Part shown: positions 32,985 through 40,223 of the stretch, one piece after another
How the letters are laid out: each line of letters begins with the position of its first letter
How positions within the stretch are numbered: position 1 is the stretch's first letter
NCBI GenBank assembly: GCA_945905735.1
Contig: CAMDQC010000034.1
Coordinates: forward strand, 1 to 40,322
Origin: Prosthecobacter debontii
GTDB lineage: Bacteria; Verrucomicrobiota; Verrucomicrobiia; Chthoniobacterales; Chthoniobacteraceae
DNA: 40,322 nucleotides
Direction of reading: 5' to 3'
The notes under the pieces: generated by a model
Told to the model about the DNA's origin: nothing
What the model saw: only the letters and a program-made list of their open reading frames with translations
Databases searched by the model: none
Program-made: the position numbers and the translations under genes

Positions 32985-33722
32985 TTAGAAGCCGCCGAAG
33001 AGCAGGCTCAGCAGGCTGGCGTTAGTGCCCGCAGTATTAGCTCCAGCCGTCAGCGCGCTTGCGTTGGTCGCCGAGAGGGACTGTTTCACACCGTCCACTG
33101 TGTAGGTCACGATTTTGTCGGTCACGAGTTCACCCGCTCCATTGGGTCCGACGAACAGGCTCGCGGTGTCGGCTTTTCCAGAGATGCGCCCGAAGTTGCC
33201 CGAGGACGCATTGGCCGCAGTGATTGAGGCGACCGAAGAGATCACAGTCGCCGAGAGGGTCCCGCGAACTGCCGCTTGGAATGTCTGGGTGACAGGGCTG
33301 ATGGCTCCATTTGCGGCCACTTGCAATACGACATCGCCATTGGCATCGCGCACAAAATCAACGTAGGTGTAAGTCGCCTCAAGGATTCCGCTAATGCTGC
33401 CAACAGTCGGGTCGCCGACAGCGGTGATGGTGCCGGAGTAAGAGATACCATCGGTGAAGACAAGGAACGTACCTGCTCCGATTCCAGCATCAGGCATGGC
33501 GACGGTGAAAAGGCCGACGGAATTCAATGTCCCGGTCTGTTCTCCCGTTTGGAAGTCGAATACCCGTGTTCCCTGATCGGCCGCAGTCGGGGTCAATGTC
33601 CCTGAATAGGTGCCAACAATGAGCGTCCCTGCGGAATCGACGCCATCGAGAGGTCCGTGGATCGCGAATGCCTGTGCTTTGAGAAGGATGATGCAGAGAA
33701 GAAATGAGAGTATGCGTTTCAT
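32985..33722 (-). CDS. Exported beta-rich protein, unknown function
   Basis: 245 residues with a signal peptide (MKRILSFLLCIILLKAQAFA). The mature part is almost entirely beta-strand-forming and low in charge, with repeated G-T-x-S-G-T/T-G-x-I patterns (VGTYSGTLTPTAAD, SYSGTITAVGDP, SISGILEATYTYV), and ends in a serine/alanine-rich tail (NASALTAGANTAGTNASLLS, then LLFGGF). It may be a surface or fibre-associated protein. No family recognised. First gene of the long minus-strand run; a possible promoter lies just upstream, and the next gene (prepilin) abuts it. Confidence 0.7.
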   Translation of the reverse strand: MKRILSFLLCIILLKAQAFAIHGPLDGVDSAGTLIVGTYSGTLTPTAADQGTRVFDFQTGEQTGTLNSVGLFTVAMPDAGIGAGTFLVFTDGISYSGTITAVGDPTVGSISGILEATYTYVDFVRDANGDVVLQVAANGAISPVTQTFQAAVRGTLSATVISSVASITAANASSGNFGRISGKADTASLFVGPNGAGELVTDKIVTYTVDGVKQSLSATNASALTAGANTAGTNASLLSLLFGGF

Positions 33723-33741
33723 AATGGTTGGATTTGCCGCG

Positions 33742-33769
33742 ACTATCGAAGTTCTCTCGATTCGGTCAA
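33742..33769 (-). promoter_or_regulatory. Possible sigma-70 promoter for the minus-strand run
   Basis: On the minus strand TTGACC (-35, 33769-33764) is followed after 16 bases by GATAGT (-10-like, 33747-33742), about 20 bases before the ATG at 33722. The spacing is short but acceptable, and the leader would be very short. It fits the divergent gap between this run and mgtE. Weak evidence. Confidence 0.3.
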
Positions 33770-33877
33770 CGCTAATTTCCCGGAAAATCGACGTATTACC
33801 GAGAATTTATCCCCATCGCCGACTTCTCGCACTTCGGCATTGCCTCACGGGCCTGCATCCTGCATTCGCTGCGCGCA

Positions 33878-35272
33878 ATGCTCGGAACGCTGCTAGGACC
33901 GGAAATTAAGGACATGATCGCTCGCCGCGACTTCGCGGGGCTGCGCGAGACATTATCGGAATTTCCTGCTGTCGATGCTGCGGAACTCATCGTCGAACTG
34001 CCGGAAGACGAGCGCGCTATCGTCTTTCGCATCCTGCCACATGCACTGGCGGCTGATGTCTTTGAATACTGCGAGCCCGACGCCCAAGAGCAGCTCCTCA
34101 AAGCGATGAGCAGCGAGCAGGCGGCGGCGGTGCTCAACGAAATGTCCCCCGACGACCGCACCGCCCTCCTCGAAGAACTCCCTGGTAATGCGGTCGCCCA
34201 ACTCCTCGCTCTCCTCACCCCCGAAGAACGCAAAGTCGCCCAGCAACTCCTGAATTACCCCGAGGGCAGCGTGGGCCGCCTAATGACGCCCGATTTCGTC
34301 TCCGTCCGCGACGGCTGGAGCATCCAGCAAGTGCTGGAGCACATCCGCAAATTCGGGCAGGACTCCGAGACGCTCAACGTCATCTACGTCACCGACGAAC
34401 GCGGGCGGCTCATTGACGACGTCCGCATCCGCGAAGTCCTCCTCCCGCCCACAGACACCCTCGTCCGGGACCTCCACGACGCCAGCTACGTCGCCCTCAA
34501 AGCCACCGACCTCGCCGAGACCGCCATCAGCATCTTCAAAAAATACGACCGAAACACCCTCCCCGTCACCGACAGCGAAGGCCGCCTCCTCGGCATCGTC
34601 ACCGTGGACGACATGCTCGACGTGCAAGAAGCCGAAACCACCGAAGACATCCAAATGCTCGGCGGCACCTCCGCGCTCGAAGACCCTTACATGGACGCGC
34701 CCATCTGGGAGTTGGTAAAAAAGCGCGTCATCTGGCTCGTCGTCCTCTTCATCGGCGGGATGCTCACCGCCACCGTCATCACCAACTTCCAGGTGAGTCT
34801 GGAAAAAGCGGTCGTCCTCACCATCTTCATGCCCCTCATCATCTCCGCAGGCGGCAACGCAGGCTCGCAAGCCAGCACCCTCATCATCCGCGCCATGTCC
34901 CTCGGCGAAATCACCCCCCGCGACTGGCTAAAAATCATGCGCAAAGAACTCATCTCCGGCGTCCTCCTCGGCGGCATCCTTGCGCTCATCGGCTTCTTCC
35001 GCGTCGTCGGTTGGCAAAACCTCCAAGCCGCATGGGGCGGCAACCCCTACACCGTCCATTACATTGCCGTCGGCGCGACCTTCGGCATCGCTGTCCTCGG
35101 TGTCGTCCTGTGGGGCACCATCGCCGGAGCCATGCTCCCGCTCCTTTTGAAAAGACTCGGCCTCGACCCAGCCACCTCCTCAGCCCCCTTCGTCGCCACC
35201 CTCGTAGATGTCACGGGGCTGGTAATCTACTTCCTCGCCGCGAGTTTGATTTTGACGGGCAAGTTGCTGTGA
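33878..35272 (+). CDS. mgtE: Magnesium transporter MgtE
   Basis: 464 residues, full length. N domain (about 1-130, with LLEELPGNAVAQLLALLTPEE), two CBS domains (about 135-260: LMTPDFVSVRDGWS, TLPVTDSEGRLLGIVTVDD), plug helix, and five membrane helices with the signature MPLIISAGGNAGSQASTLIIRAMSLGE. MgtE is a Mg-gated channel of the inner membrane; the N and CBS domains close it at high Mg. It is divergent from the long minus-strand run (155 bp) and convergent with tpiA (29 bp). No Mg riboswitch could be recognised in the leader. Confidence 0.96.
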   Translation: MLGTLLGPEIKDMIARRDFAGLRETLSEFPAVDAAELIVELPEDERAIVFRILPHALAADVFEYCEPDAQEQLLKAMSSEQAAAVLNEMSPDDRTALLEELPGNAVAQLLALLTPEERKVAQQLLNYPEGSVGRLMTPDFVSVRDGWSIQQVLEHIRKFGQDSETLNVIYVTDERGRLIDDVRIREVLLPPTDTLVRDLHDASYVALKATDLAETAISIFKKYDRNTLPVTDSEGRLLGIVTVDDMLDVQEAETTEDIQMLGGTSALEDPYMDAPIWELVKKRVIWLVVLFIGGMLTATVITNFQVSLEKAVVLTIFMPLIISAGGNAGSQASTLIIRAMSLGEITPRDWLKIMRKELISGVLLGGILALIGFFRVVGWQNLQAAWGGNPYTVHYIAVGATFGIAVLGVVLWGTIAGAMLPLLLKRLGLDPATSSAPFVATLVDVTGLVIYFLAASLILTGKLL

Positions 35273-35301
35273 AGGCTTAGGCGCAGCCTCGCCCTCAAAC
35301 C

Positions 35302-36072
35302 CTACCCCAGCACCTTCGCCGTATTCAGCACGATCTCCGCGAAGCCGCGTGGCTCTAGGCTGGCTCCGCCAACGAGTGCGCCGTCGATGTCTGGCTGGCT
35401 CATCAGCTCTGCCGCATTGGCGGGCTTCACGCTGCCGCCGTATTGGATGCGCACTTTATCCGCAGCCGGCTGGCCCCAAATGTCTGCGAGGGTCTTGCGG
35501 ATGAAAGCGTGGGCGTCCTGCGCCTGCTGCGGAGTCGCCGTGCGGCCTGTGCCGATGGCCCAGACGGGCTCGTAGGCGATGACGGATTCTTCGAGCTGCT
35601 CCGCTGTGAGCCCGGCGAGCGAGCCGCGAATCTGGGTATCGAGCACTTTTTCCACGAGGCCGCCGTCGCGCTCGGCGAGAGTCTCACCGATGCAGACGAT
35701 GGGGCGCAGCGCGTTCGCGTGGGCGGCGAGGGTCTTCTTATTCACCGCCTCGTCGGTTTCTCCAAAAATCGTCCGGCGTTCGCTGTGCCCGAGCACGACG
35801 TAGTGGCAGAAGACATCGCGCAACATCGCGGCGCTGACTTCACCGGTGAACGCGCCCGATTTCTCCCAGTGCATGTTTTGCGCGCCGAGCTTCACGCTCT
35901 GCGCATCGCGGAGCATCTCGCTGGCTTTGGCGATGGCGATGAAGGGCGGGACGATGACGACCTCGACCTTCCGCTCGTCGCCCAACTCCCTCAGGAATGT
36001 GGAGCAAAACGTCTCCGTCTCCCCGATGGTCATGTTCATTTTCCAGTTAGCAGCGATGATTTTTTTGCGCAT
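35302..36072 (-). CDS. tpiA: Triosephosphate isomerase
   Basis: 256 residues from ATG 36072, where MRKKIIAANWKMN matches the family start; the frame is open further upstream but adds unlike sequence. Interconverts dihydroxyacetone phosphate and glyceraldehyde-3-phosphate in glycolysis. Catalytic residues: N9 and K11 in ANWKMN, H96 in LGHSERR, E168 in AYEPVWAIGTG; phosphate loop YGGSVKPAN. All intact. Transcribed away from the HEAT-methyltransferase gene, with 82 bp between, and away from the usual gap/pgk neighbours, which are absent from the window. Confidence 0.96.
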   Translation of the reverse strand: MRKKIIAANWKMNMTIGETETFCSTFLRELGDERKVEVVIVPPFIAIAKASEMLRDAQSVKLGAQNMHWEKSGAFTGEVSAAMLRDVFCHYVVLGHSERRTIFGETDEAVNKKTLAAHANALRPIVCIGETLAERDGGLVEKVLDTQIRGSLAGLTAEQLEESVIAYEPVWAIGTGRTATPQQAQDAHAFIRKTLADIWGQPAADKVRIQYGGSVKPANAAELMSQPDIDGALVGGASLEPRGFAEIVLNTAKVLG

Positions 36073-36154
36073 GAAGGCGGGACAGGAACCAGAATTGTTC
36101 CGATTGGTCAACGTCTCGCTTGTTTTCCGCGCACGCCGCCCCGCACACTCGCGC

Positions 36155-37651
36155 ATGACCAGCGCAGAGAAGACCAAAGAACTATACAATCAGTTGCGCC
36201 GCCTTTCGTGCGAAGAGCTGTGGGAGGATGAAGTGCAGCGCTTCAATGCGGCGACCGAGAGAGAGCGCGCCGACCGCGTGGCGCTCGTGCGTGCCGTGGG
36301 CGTCGTCTTTTCCGAGCAGGGCTCGGATGCGCAGAAAGAACTCGTCCGCCCGTGGCTGCGTGCGCTGCTGAATGACCCGTGCGAGAAAATCCGCCGCTAC
36401 GCCATGGCCGCTCTCCCGAAGATCGGCGCGGCAGACGGCGACGAAGGCGAGCTGCTGGCGCTGCTGCAAAAAGAAACCACGGGCGACCGCGAGAAGAAGT
36501 TCCTCGGCGAGTCGCTGGAGAAGATCGGCGGCGCGGCGACCCTGCGGGAAGTCAGCGGACTCTTCGCCCGCACGGAGCAAAAAGTGAAAGCCGCCATCGC
36601 CCGCAGCGAGCAGCCGAGCACCATCCGCCTCGACCGCGAGCTGGCGCAAGTCTCGCAGCTCCGCATCCACTTGCGAGGGCGCGCAGGGCTGGAGTTCACC
36701 GTGCGCGCGGAGGTGGATGAAGCGATTCTCCGGCGCGGGAAGTTCCGCGTCATCAGCACCCGCTCGGGGCTCGTCGTGCTCGCGCCGACTGCGCCGTTTT
36801 CGCTCGGCGACTTGTTCGCGCTGCGGTGCTTCGGGACGATTGGTTTCGTCCTGGGCTCCGGCGCGGACGTGGCAGAAATCATCACCTCGCCCAGTTCGCT
36901 GCGGCTCTTCGAGACATTCACGGAAGGGTCCATCCGCTACCGCATCGAATACATCGGCAAAGGCCACCAGCGCGCCGCCGTGCGCGATGTCGCCCTCCGC
37001 GCGTTTGCGCTGTGCCCGAAGATTTTGAACGACTCGCAGCAAGCCCCGTGGATGGTGGAAGTGCGCGGCGACTCCGTGGAACTGCGCCCGCGCATCACCC
37101 CCGACCCGCGCTTCGCCTACCGCCAGCACGACGTGCCCGCCGCCTCGCACCCGCCCCTCGCCGCGTGCATGGCGCGGCTCGCAGGGCCGATGGAAGGCGA
37201 GATCGTGTGGGACCCTTTTTGCGGCTCCGGCGTAGAACTCGTAGAGCGCGCAATGCTCGGCGGCGTCGCCGAACTCCACGGCACCGACCTCAGCGAAGAA
37301 GCCCTCGGCTTTGCGCAAGCAAACCTCACCGACGCTGGCCTCGCCAACATCCCCGCGAAGTTCGAGTGCTGCGACTTCCGCGCCTACTCCGCGCTCCGCG
37401 CGAACAGCGCCACACTCGTCATCTCCAACCCGCCGATGGGCCGCCGCGTGCCCATCCCGAACATACGCGGGCTCTACCAAGACCTCCTCGAACACAGCGC
37501 CCGCGTCCTCAAGCCCGGCGGACGCCTCATCTTCCCCAACCCGCTGAAACTGGACCGCATCCCGAAGTCGCTCCGGCTCATCAGCAGCCAACTCGTGGAT
37601 CTCGGCGGCTTCGACTGCCGCCTCGAACTCTACCGGAAAAACAGCGCGTAG
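36155..37651 (+). CDS. HEAT-repeat / RNA-methyltransferase-like fusion protein
   Basis: 498 residues from ATG 36155; this start avoids overlap with the tpiA gene. Residues about 40-160 look like HEAT-type helical repeats (RRYAMAALPKIGAADGDEGE, FLGESLEKIGGAATLREVSG). Residues about 165-310 may be a THUMP- or RNA-binding-like domain (LEFTVRAEVDEAILRRGKFR). The C-terminus is a class I methyltransferase of the UPF0020/Trm11-RlmL group: W352-D-P-F-C-G-S-G-V-E motif I, the acidic GTDLSEEAL, and catalytic N425-P-P-M in SNPPMGRR, typical for amino-group methylation of nucleic acid bases. Substrate is likely tRNA or rRNA, unproven. The HEAT fusion is unusual. Its stop is close to the remains of a PIN toxin gene. 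Confidence 0.75.
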   Translation: MTSAEKTKELYNQLRRLSCEELWEDEVQRFNAATERERADRVALVRAVGVVFSEQGSDAQKELVRPWLRALLNDPCEKIRRYAMAALPKIGAADGDEGELLALLQKETTGDREKKFLGESLEKIGGAATLREVSGLFARTEQKVKAAIARSEQPSTIRLDRELAQVSQLRIHLRGRAGLEFTVRAEVDEAILRRGKFRVISTRSGLVVLAPTAPFSLGDLFALRCFGTIGFVLGSGADVAEIITSPSSLRLFETFTEGSIRYRIEYIGKGHQRAAVRDVALRAFALCPKILNDSQQAPWMVEVRGDSVELRPRITPDPRFAYRQHDVPAASHPPLAACMARLAGPMEGEIVWDPFCGSGVELVERAMLGGVAELHGTDLSEEALGFAQANLTDAGLANIPAKFECCDFRAYSALRANSATLVISNPPMGRRVPIPNIRGLYQDLLEHSARVLKPGGRLIFPNPLKLDRIPKSLRLISSQLVDLGGFDCRLELYRKNSA

Positions 37652-37667
37652 CTCTGGAGGGTCGTGG

Positions 37668-37694
37668 CCACACATTAGAATCCACGAAATCCAT
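37668..37694 (-). pseudogene. Truncated PIN (VapC-like) toxin, first 9 codons only
   Basis: Eight bases after the stop of the orphan antitoxin, on the same strand, an ATG at 37694 opens the reading MDFVDSNVW, the typical first strand of a PIN toxin with its first catalytic aspartate. After about nine codons the resemblance ends and the frame reads into the antisense of the methyltransferase gene's 3' end. The rest of the toxin is missing, so this is a deletion remnant. Confidence 0.5.
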
Positions 37695-37701
37695 GTCTCT
37701 G

Positions 37702-37917
37702 TCAGCGTCCGCGCTCGTTGGCCTCATCGCGGGAAAGCGGAGGAAAACCCGGAACGTCTGCCGGAGCCGCAAGCAACTCATCGATGAAATCGTCGCCCAC
37801 CTCGATGGCATCCTTCATCAAAATCACATGCACCCGTCCCTCAAACGCCTGTCGAGCATCGGCGGGAAGCGATAAAACGCCTTCGTGAATCTCGGTATCA
37901 AACTGCATCGCTGTCAT
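37702..37917 (-). CDS. Orphan antitoxin-like small protein
   Basis: 71 residues (start at 37917, or the internal Met at 37908). The sequence MQFDTEIHEGVLSLPADARQ, then a GRVHVILM strand and the acidic tail FPPLSRDEANER, is like a family of small antitoxins placed before PIN toxins (pattern F-x-x-x-x-x-x-G-V-x-x-x-P ... G-x-V-x-V-I-L ... P-L-x-R-x-E). Only a stub of the toxin follows, so the pair is broken. It may persist as a harmless leftover or act on another toxin's partner. Confidence 0.6.
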   Translation of the reverse strand: MTAMQFDTEIHEGVLSLPADARQAFEGRVHVILMKDAIEVGDDFIDELLAAPADVPGFPPLSRDEANERGR

Positions 37918-38020
37918 GCCCCGACGATGCCTCGCTGGATGAGGGAATCAAGGCTCTTCGCCTTCGGGTGCGAGTTTGGCGGCGCGACGGAGGCGAGATT
38001 TGCAATCGCGGCTCCGAGCT
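37918..38020. other. Short intergenic region next to repeat element copy A
   Basis: About 100 bp between the orphan antitoxin and the repeated element; no gene is supported. The minus-strand reading contains fragments such as IAKLGAAIANLASV that resemble coding tails, but with frame breaks. Confidence 0.3.
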
Positions 38021-38274
38021 TCGCGATAGCGTCTTGGAACCGTAGCGAAGCGGAGATAGCCAGCCGAAGGCTGCCCGAAGGGCGAACGAAGTGAGGCAAT
38101 GCGGTGGCAGAGATGCGAGGGCGAAGCACTCGCATCGGCGACACCGCTTTCCCGAAGCCTCGCCGCTCCCAAACTCGCCTACCCCGTTGTCGAAGCCAAC
38201 AGCGCCCGGCACACGTCTCGAAAGCGGTGTCGCGCTGACGCTTGCCACCGCACTCCAAGACGCTATCGCGACTC
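38021..38274. repeat. REP/MITE-like element, copy A (with a 60-bp insertion)
   Basis: About 250 bp bounded by near-perfect inverted ends: TCGCGATAGCGTCTTGGA at 38021-38038 and its complement within 38243-38274. The core 38101-38232 is 129 of 132 identical to 38899-39030 (copy B). Inside are hairpins GATGCGAG/CTCGCATC and GACACCGCTTTC/GAAAGCGGTGTC. Relative to copy B about 60 bp are inserted after the left end (38039-38099). The right end reaches the RAYT stop codon. Confidence 0.85.
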
Positions 38275-38821
38275 ACCATGCGTCATCGGGGGAATAGGGG
38301 TCTTCGATTTGGTCGAATTTGAAGGCGTAGATGCTTTTTACCATCGCGGGGCTGGTGTGTTTCTCGAACCACGCGGCGGAGCACCACGGGTAGTCTTTCG
38401 CCACTTTTACTAGGCCGTGTTTTACGGCGTTTTGGTGAGTGTAGTTGAGCCGGGCGAGGTAGGAGCGGTGGAAGTCCAGCTTCGTCTCCCAGTAGTTGTG
38501 CCAGACTTGCCGCTTCGGGGCGTGGTCCAGTTTGTTGATCCACTTCGTCATTTTCTCATGCAGCTTGCCGAGCATCGCGGGCAGGCTCTCGGCGGTGCCG
38601 GGGCTTTCGGCGACGAAGTGGTAGTGATTGGAAAACACCGCCCACGCTTCCAGCCGCCAGCCGTGCTCGGCGCAGACCTTCAGCAGCCCCCGGTGCAGGA
38701 CCTCCAGCCGCTCTTTTGTGCGAAAATGATGCGCGTGTTGCAGTGTCGCTGCCGTGACGAAATAAATGCCATGCTCCGTGAGGCGATGCAGTGGGGCATG
38801 AGGCCAAGAAATCTCTGACAT
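38273..38821 (-). CDS. REP-associated tyrosine transposase (RAYT, IS200-like Y1 transposase)
   Basis: 182 residues from ATG 38821. A Y1 (HUH) transposase: the HUH motif HYH in FSNHYHFVAESPG, the N-terminal strand LTEHGIYFVTAATLQHAHHF, and a helix YLARLNYTHQNAVKHGLVKV with the candidate catalytic tyrosine, the pattern of RAYTs. RAYTs process repetitive extragenic palindromes. Two copies of a palindromic element with inverted ends flank this gene (38021-38274 and 38876-39076), as expected for a RAYT locus. The stop codon overlaps the end of copy A by two bases. The gene looks intact. Confidence 0.85.
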   Translation of the reverse strand: MSEISWPHAPLHRLTEHGIYFVTAATLQHAHHFRTKERLEVLHRGLLKVCAEHGWRLEAWAVFSNHYHFVAESPGTAESLPAMLGKLHEKMTKWINKLDHAPKRQVWHNYWETKLDFHRSYLARLNYTHQNAVKHGLVKVAKDYPWCSAAWFEKHTSPAMVKSIYAFKFDQIEDPYSPDDAW

Positions 38822-38875
38822 GGCTAGGTGGTAGCCGCTGGTCGGAGGTTTCCACAAGCCTCGAAGACGCTCCCT

Positions 38876-39076
38876 GAGTCGCGATAGCGTCTTGGAGTGC
38901 GGTGGCAGAGATGCGAGGGCGAAGCACTCGCATCGGCGACACCGCTTTCCCGAAGCCTCGCCGCTCTCAAACTCGCCTACCACGTTGTCGAAGCCAACAG
39001 CGCCCGGCACGCGTCTCGAAAGCGGTGTCGGCGCTCGTTCCGCGCTCTGCCACCGCACTACAAGATCACGTCGCGC
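38876..39076. repeat. REP/MITE-like element, copy B
   Basis: About 200 bp. The left end GAGTCGCGATAGCGTCTTGG (from 38876) continues through 38907 as a perfect 32-base complement of the right end of copy A (38243-38274). The right end near 39045-39076 is a decayed version (GCCACCGCACTACAAGATCA). The core 38899-39030 matches copy A at 129 of 132 bases. It ends flush with the TIR gene's stop codon at 39077-39079. Confidence 0.85.
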
Positions 39077-40174
39077 CTACGCACTTTCGTCAGTTCTTGT
39101 CCACCGCTCCTTTTGCTGCCGAAGCATTACGAAGTAGGCCACAGTTGCTAAAATCAGAATCTGAATAACCGCCGAGAGAAAGAATGTGACCTTCCCTTCG
39201 CCGCCAATCGAAGAGCGAATGCCCAACGACGCAATAAACGAATAGGCCCACCAGAATCTCCTCCCGCCCCAGTGACGTCGCAGGAGGAACGTTTCCGGGA
39301 CTACGTGACCGAGCAGCCAAGCAACCGGCACCGCGATCATGAAGTGTTCCTGTCGAATGCTCCCACTCAAAAACACATTAAACACGACGTGAAAAAGCAC
39401 TGAGTAAATCATCCCAATAAGAATCCACATTTTCGAAATGCTCCATACCCGGGACATCATCCACCAAATCGCCATTGCGTTAAGTGTGGCTGAGACGAAG
39501 TCCAAAGCATTGGCCATATATCTCACGCCGGGGATAGATAGATCAGCACCTGCGAAGAAACTTTGCTGCAAAGTTACTCCGGTAGATGAGATGGTCGCAT
39601 AAGTGCCCCAGAGGATGAACCACTTTGCTGCCGACATCGACTGCACCACAACTTCGTGGGGTTGAATCGGCGACTGGATGATATCGGGAGGCGCGGCTGG
39701 TTCATTCGACGACACTTCGGGCTCCGGCTCCGGCTCTTCCTCGACGACAGCCGCCGGCAGCTCCCTCAACTTCCCAGGCATTACCTTCTCCAGTTTCCTC
39801 CTGTAGCTCTCCGGCGACATACGGTGCTTGAGCACGGCTTGGATGTCGCCCATGCGCAGGGCCAAGCCTTTCATCAGCTCCGTTTCGGTGAGATGCACGG
39901 CGAGGAAGGGGAGGTGGTTGTTGAGCGCAAAGTTGATCTCGTTGCGCACGTTTTGCGAGGTGACGGCGTTGGGGGTGATGAAGACGAGGAACATCGCGGA
40001 CTTCTTCAGCGCGGCTTCGATTTCCTCCGGCCACTCGTTGCCGGGGTCGATGCCTTCATCATACCAGATGCGCACGCCCATCCCGCGCAAGGCGACCAGC
40101 TCGGGGAAAACCGCCGCCGAGTCCTTGTGCGCATAGCTGACAAAGAGGAACGGCTCGTCGCCATAGTAATACAA
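39077..40174 (-). CDS. TIR-domain protein with multi-pass membrane C-terminus
   Basis: About 365 residues if the TTG at 40174 is the start (M-YYYGDEPFLFVSYAHKD, a common TIR beginning); no suitable ATG is in this frame nearby, and the frame stays open upstream. TIR domain: FLFVSYAHKDSAAVFPELVA, IWYDEGIDPGNEWPEEIEAA (glutamates E50/E51 are candidates for the catalytic residue), FLVFITPNAVTSQNVRNEI. A proline/glutamate linker (EEEPEPEPEVSSNEPAAPPD) follows, then about six hydrophobic helices. Bacterial TIR domains are often NADases or adaptors in immunity; a fused membrane domain suggests a membrane-based effector or sensor. No partner gene in the window. Start uncertain. Confidence 0.75.
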   Translation of the reverse strand: MYYYGDEPFLFVSYAHKDSAAVFPELVALRGMGVRIWYDEGIDPGNEWPEEIEAALKKSAMFLVFITPNAVTSQNVRNEINFALNNHLPFLAVHLTETELMKGLALRMGDIQAVLKHRMSPESYRRKLEKVMPGKLRELPAAVVEEEPEPEPEVSSNEPAAPPDIIQSPIQPHEVVVQSMSAAKWFILWGTYATISSTGVTLQQSFFAGADLSIPGVRYMANALDFVSATLNAMAIWWMMSRVWSISKMWILIGMIYSVLFHVVFNVFLSGSIRQEHFMIAVPVAWLLGHVVPETFLLRRHWGGRRFWWAYSFIASLGIRSSIGGEGKVTFFLSAVIQILILATVAYFVMLRQQKERWTRTDESA

Positions 40175-40223
40175 AATTTCATAATTAAAGTGACATTTTA
40201 GAGTAAAAAGGCAAGAAAGCGAA

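Noticed and set aside
33723..33877. Magnesium riboswitch upstream of mgtE
   Set aside because: The gap is only about 155 bp, shared with a divergent gene, and I could not see the conserved M-box core.
35273..35301. Terminator between mgtE and tpiA
   Set aside because: Only a weak AGGCT/AGCCT pairing with no T-run; not supported.
36083..36111. Promoter for tpiA
   Set aside because: TTGACC is present at 36111-36106, but no good -10 box at the right distance.
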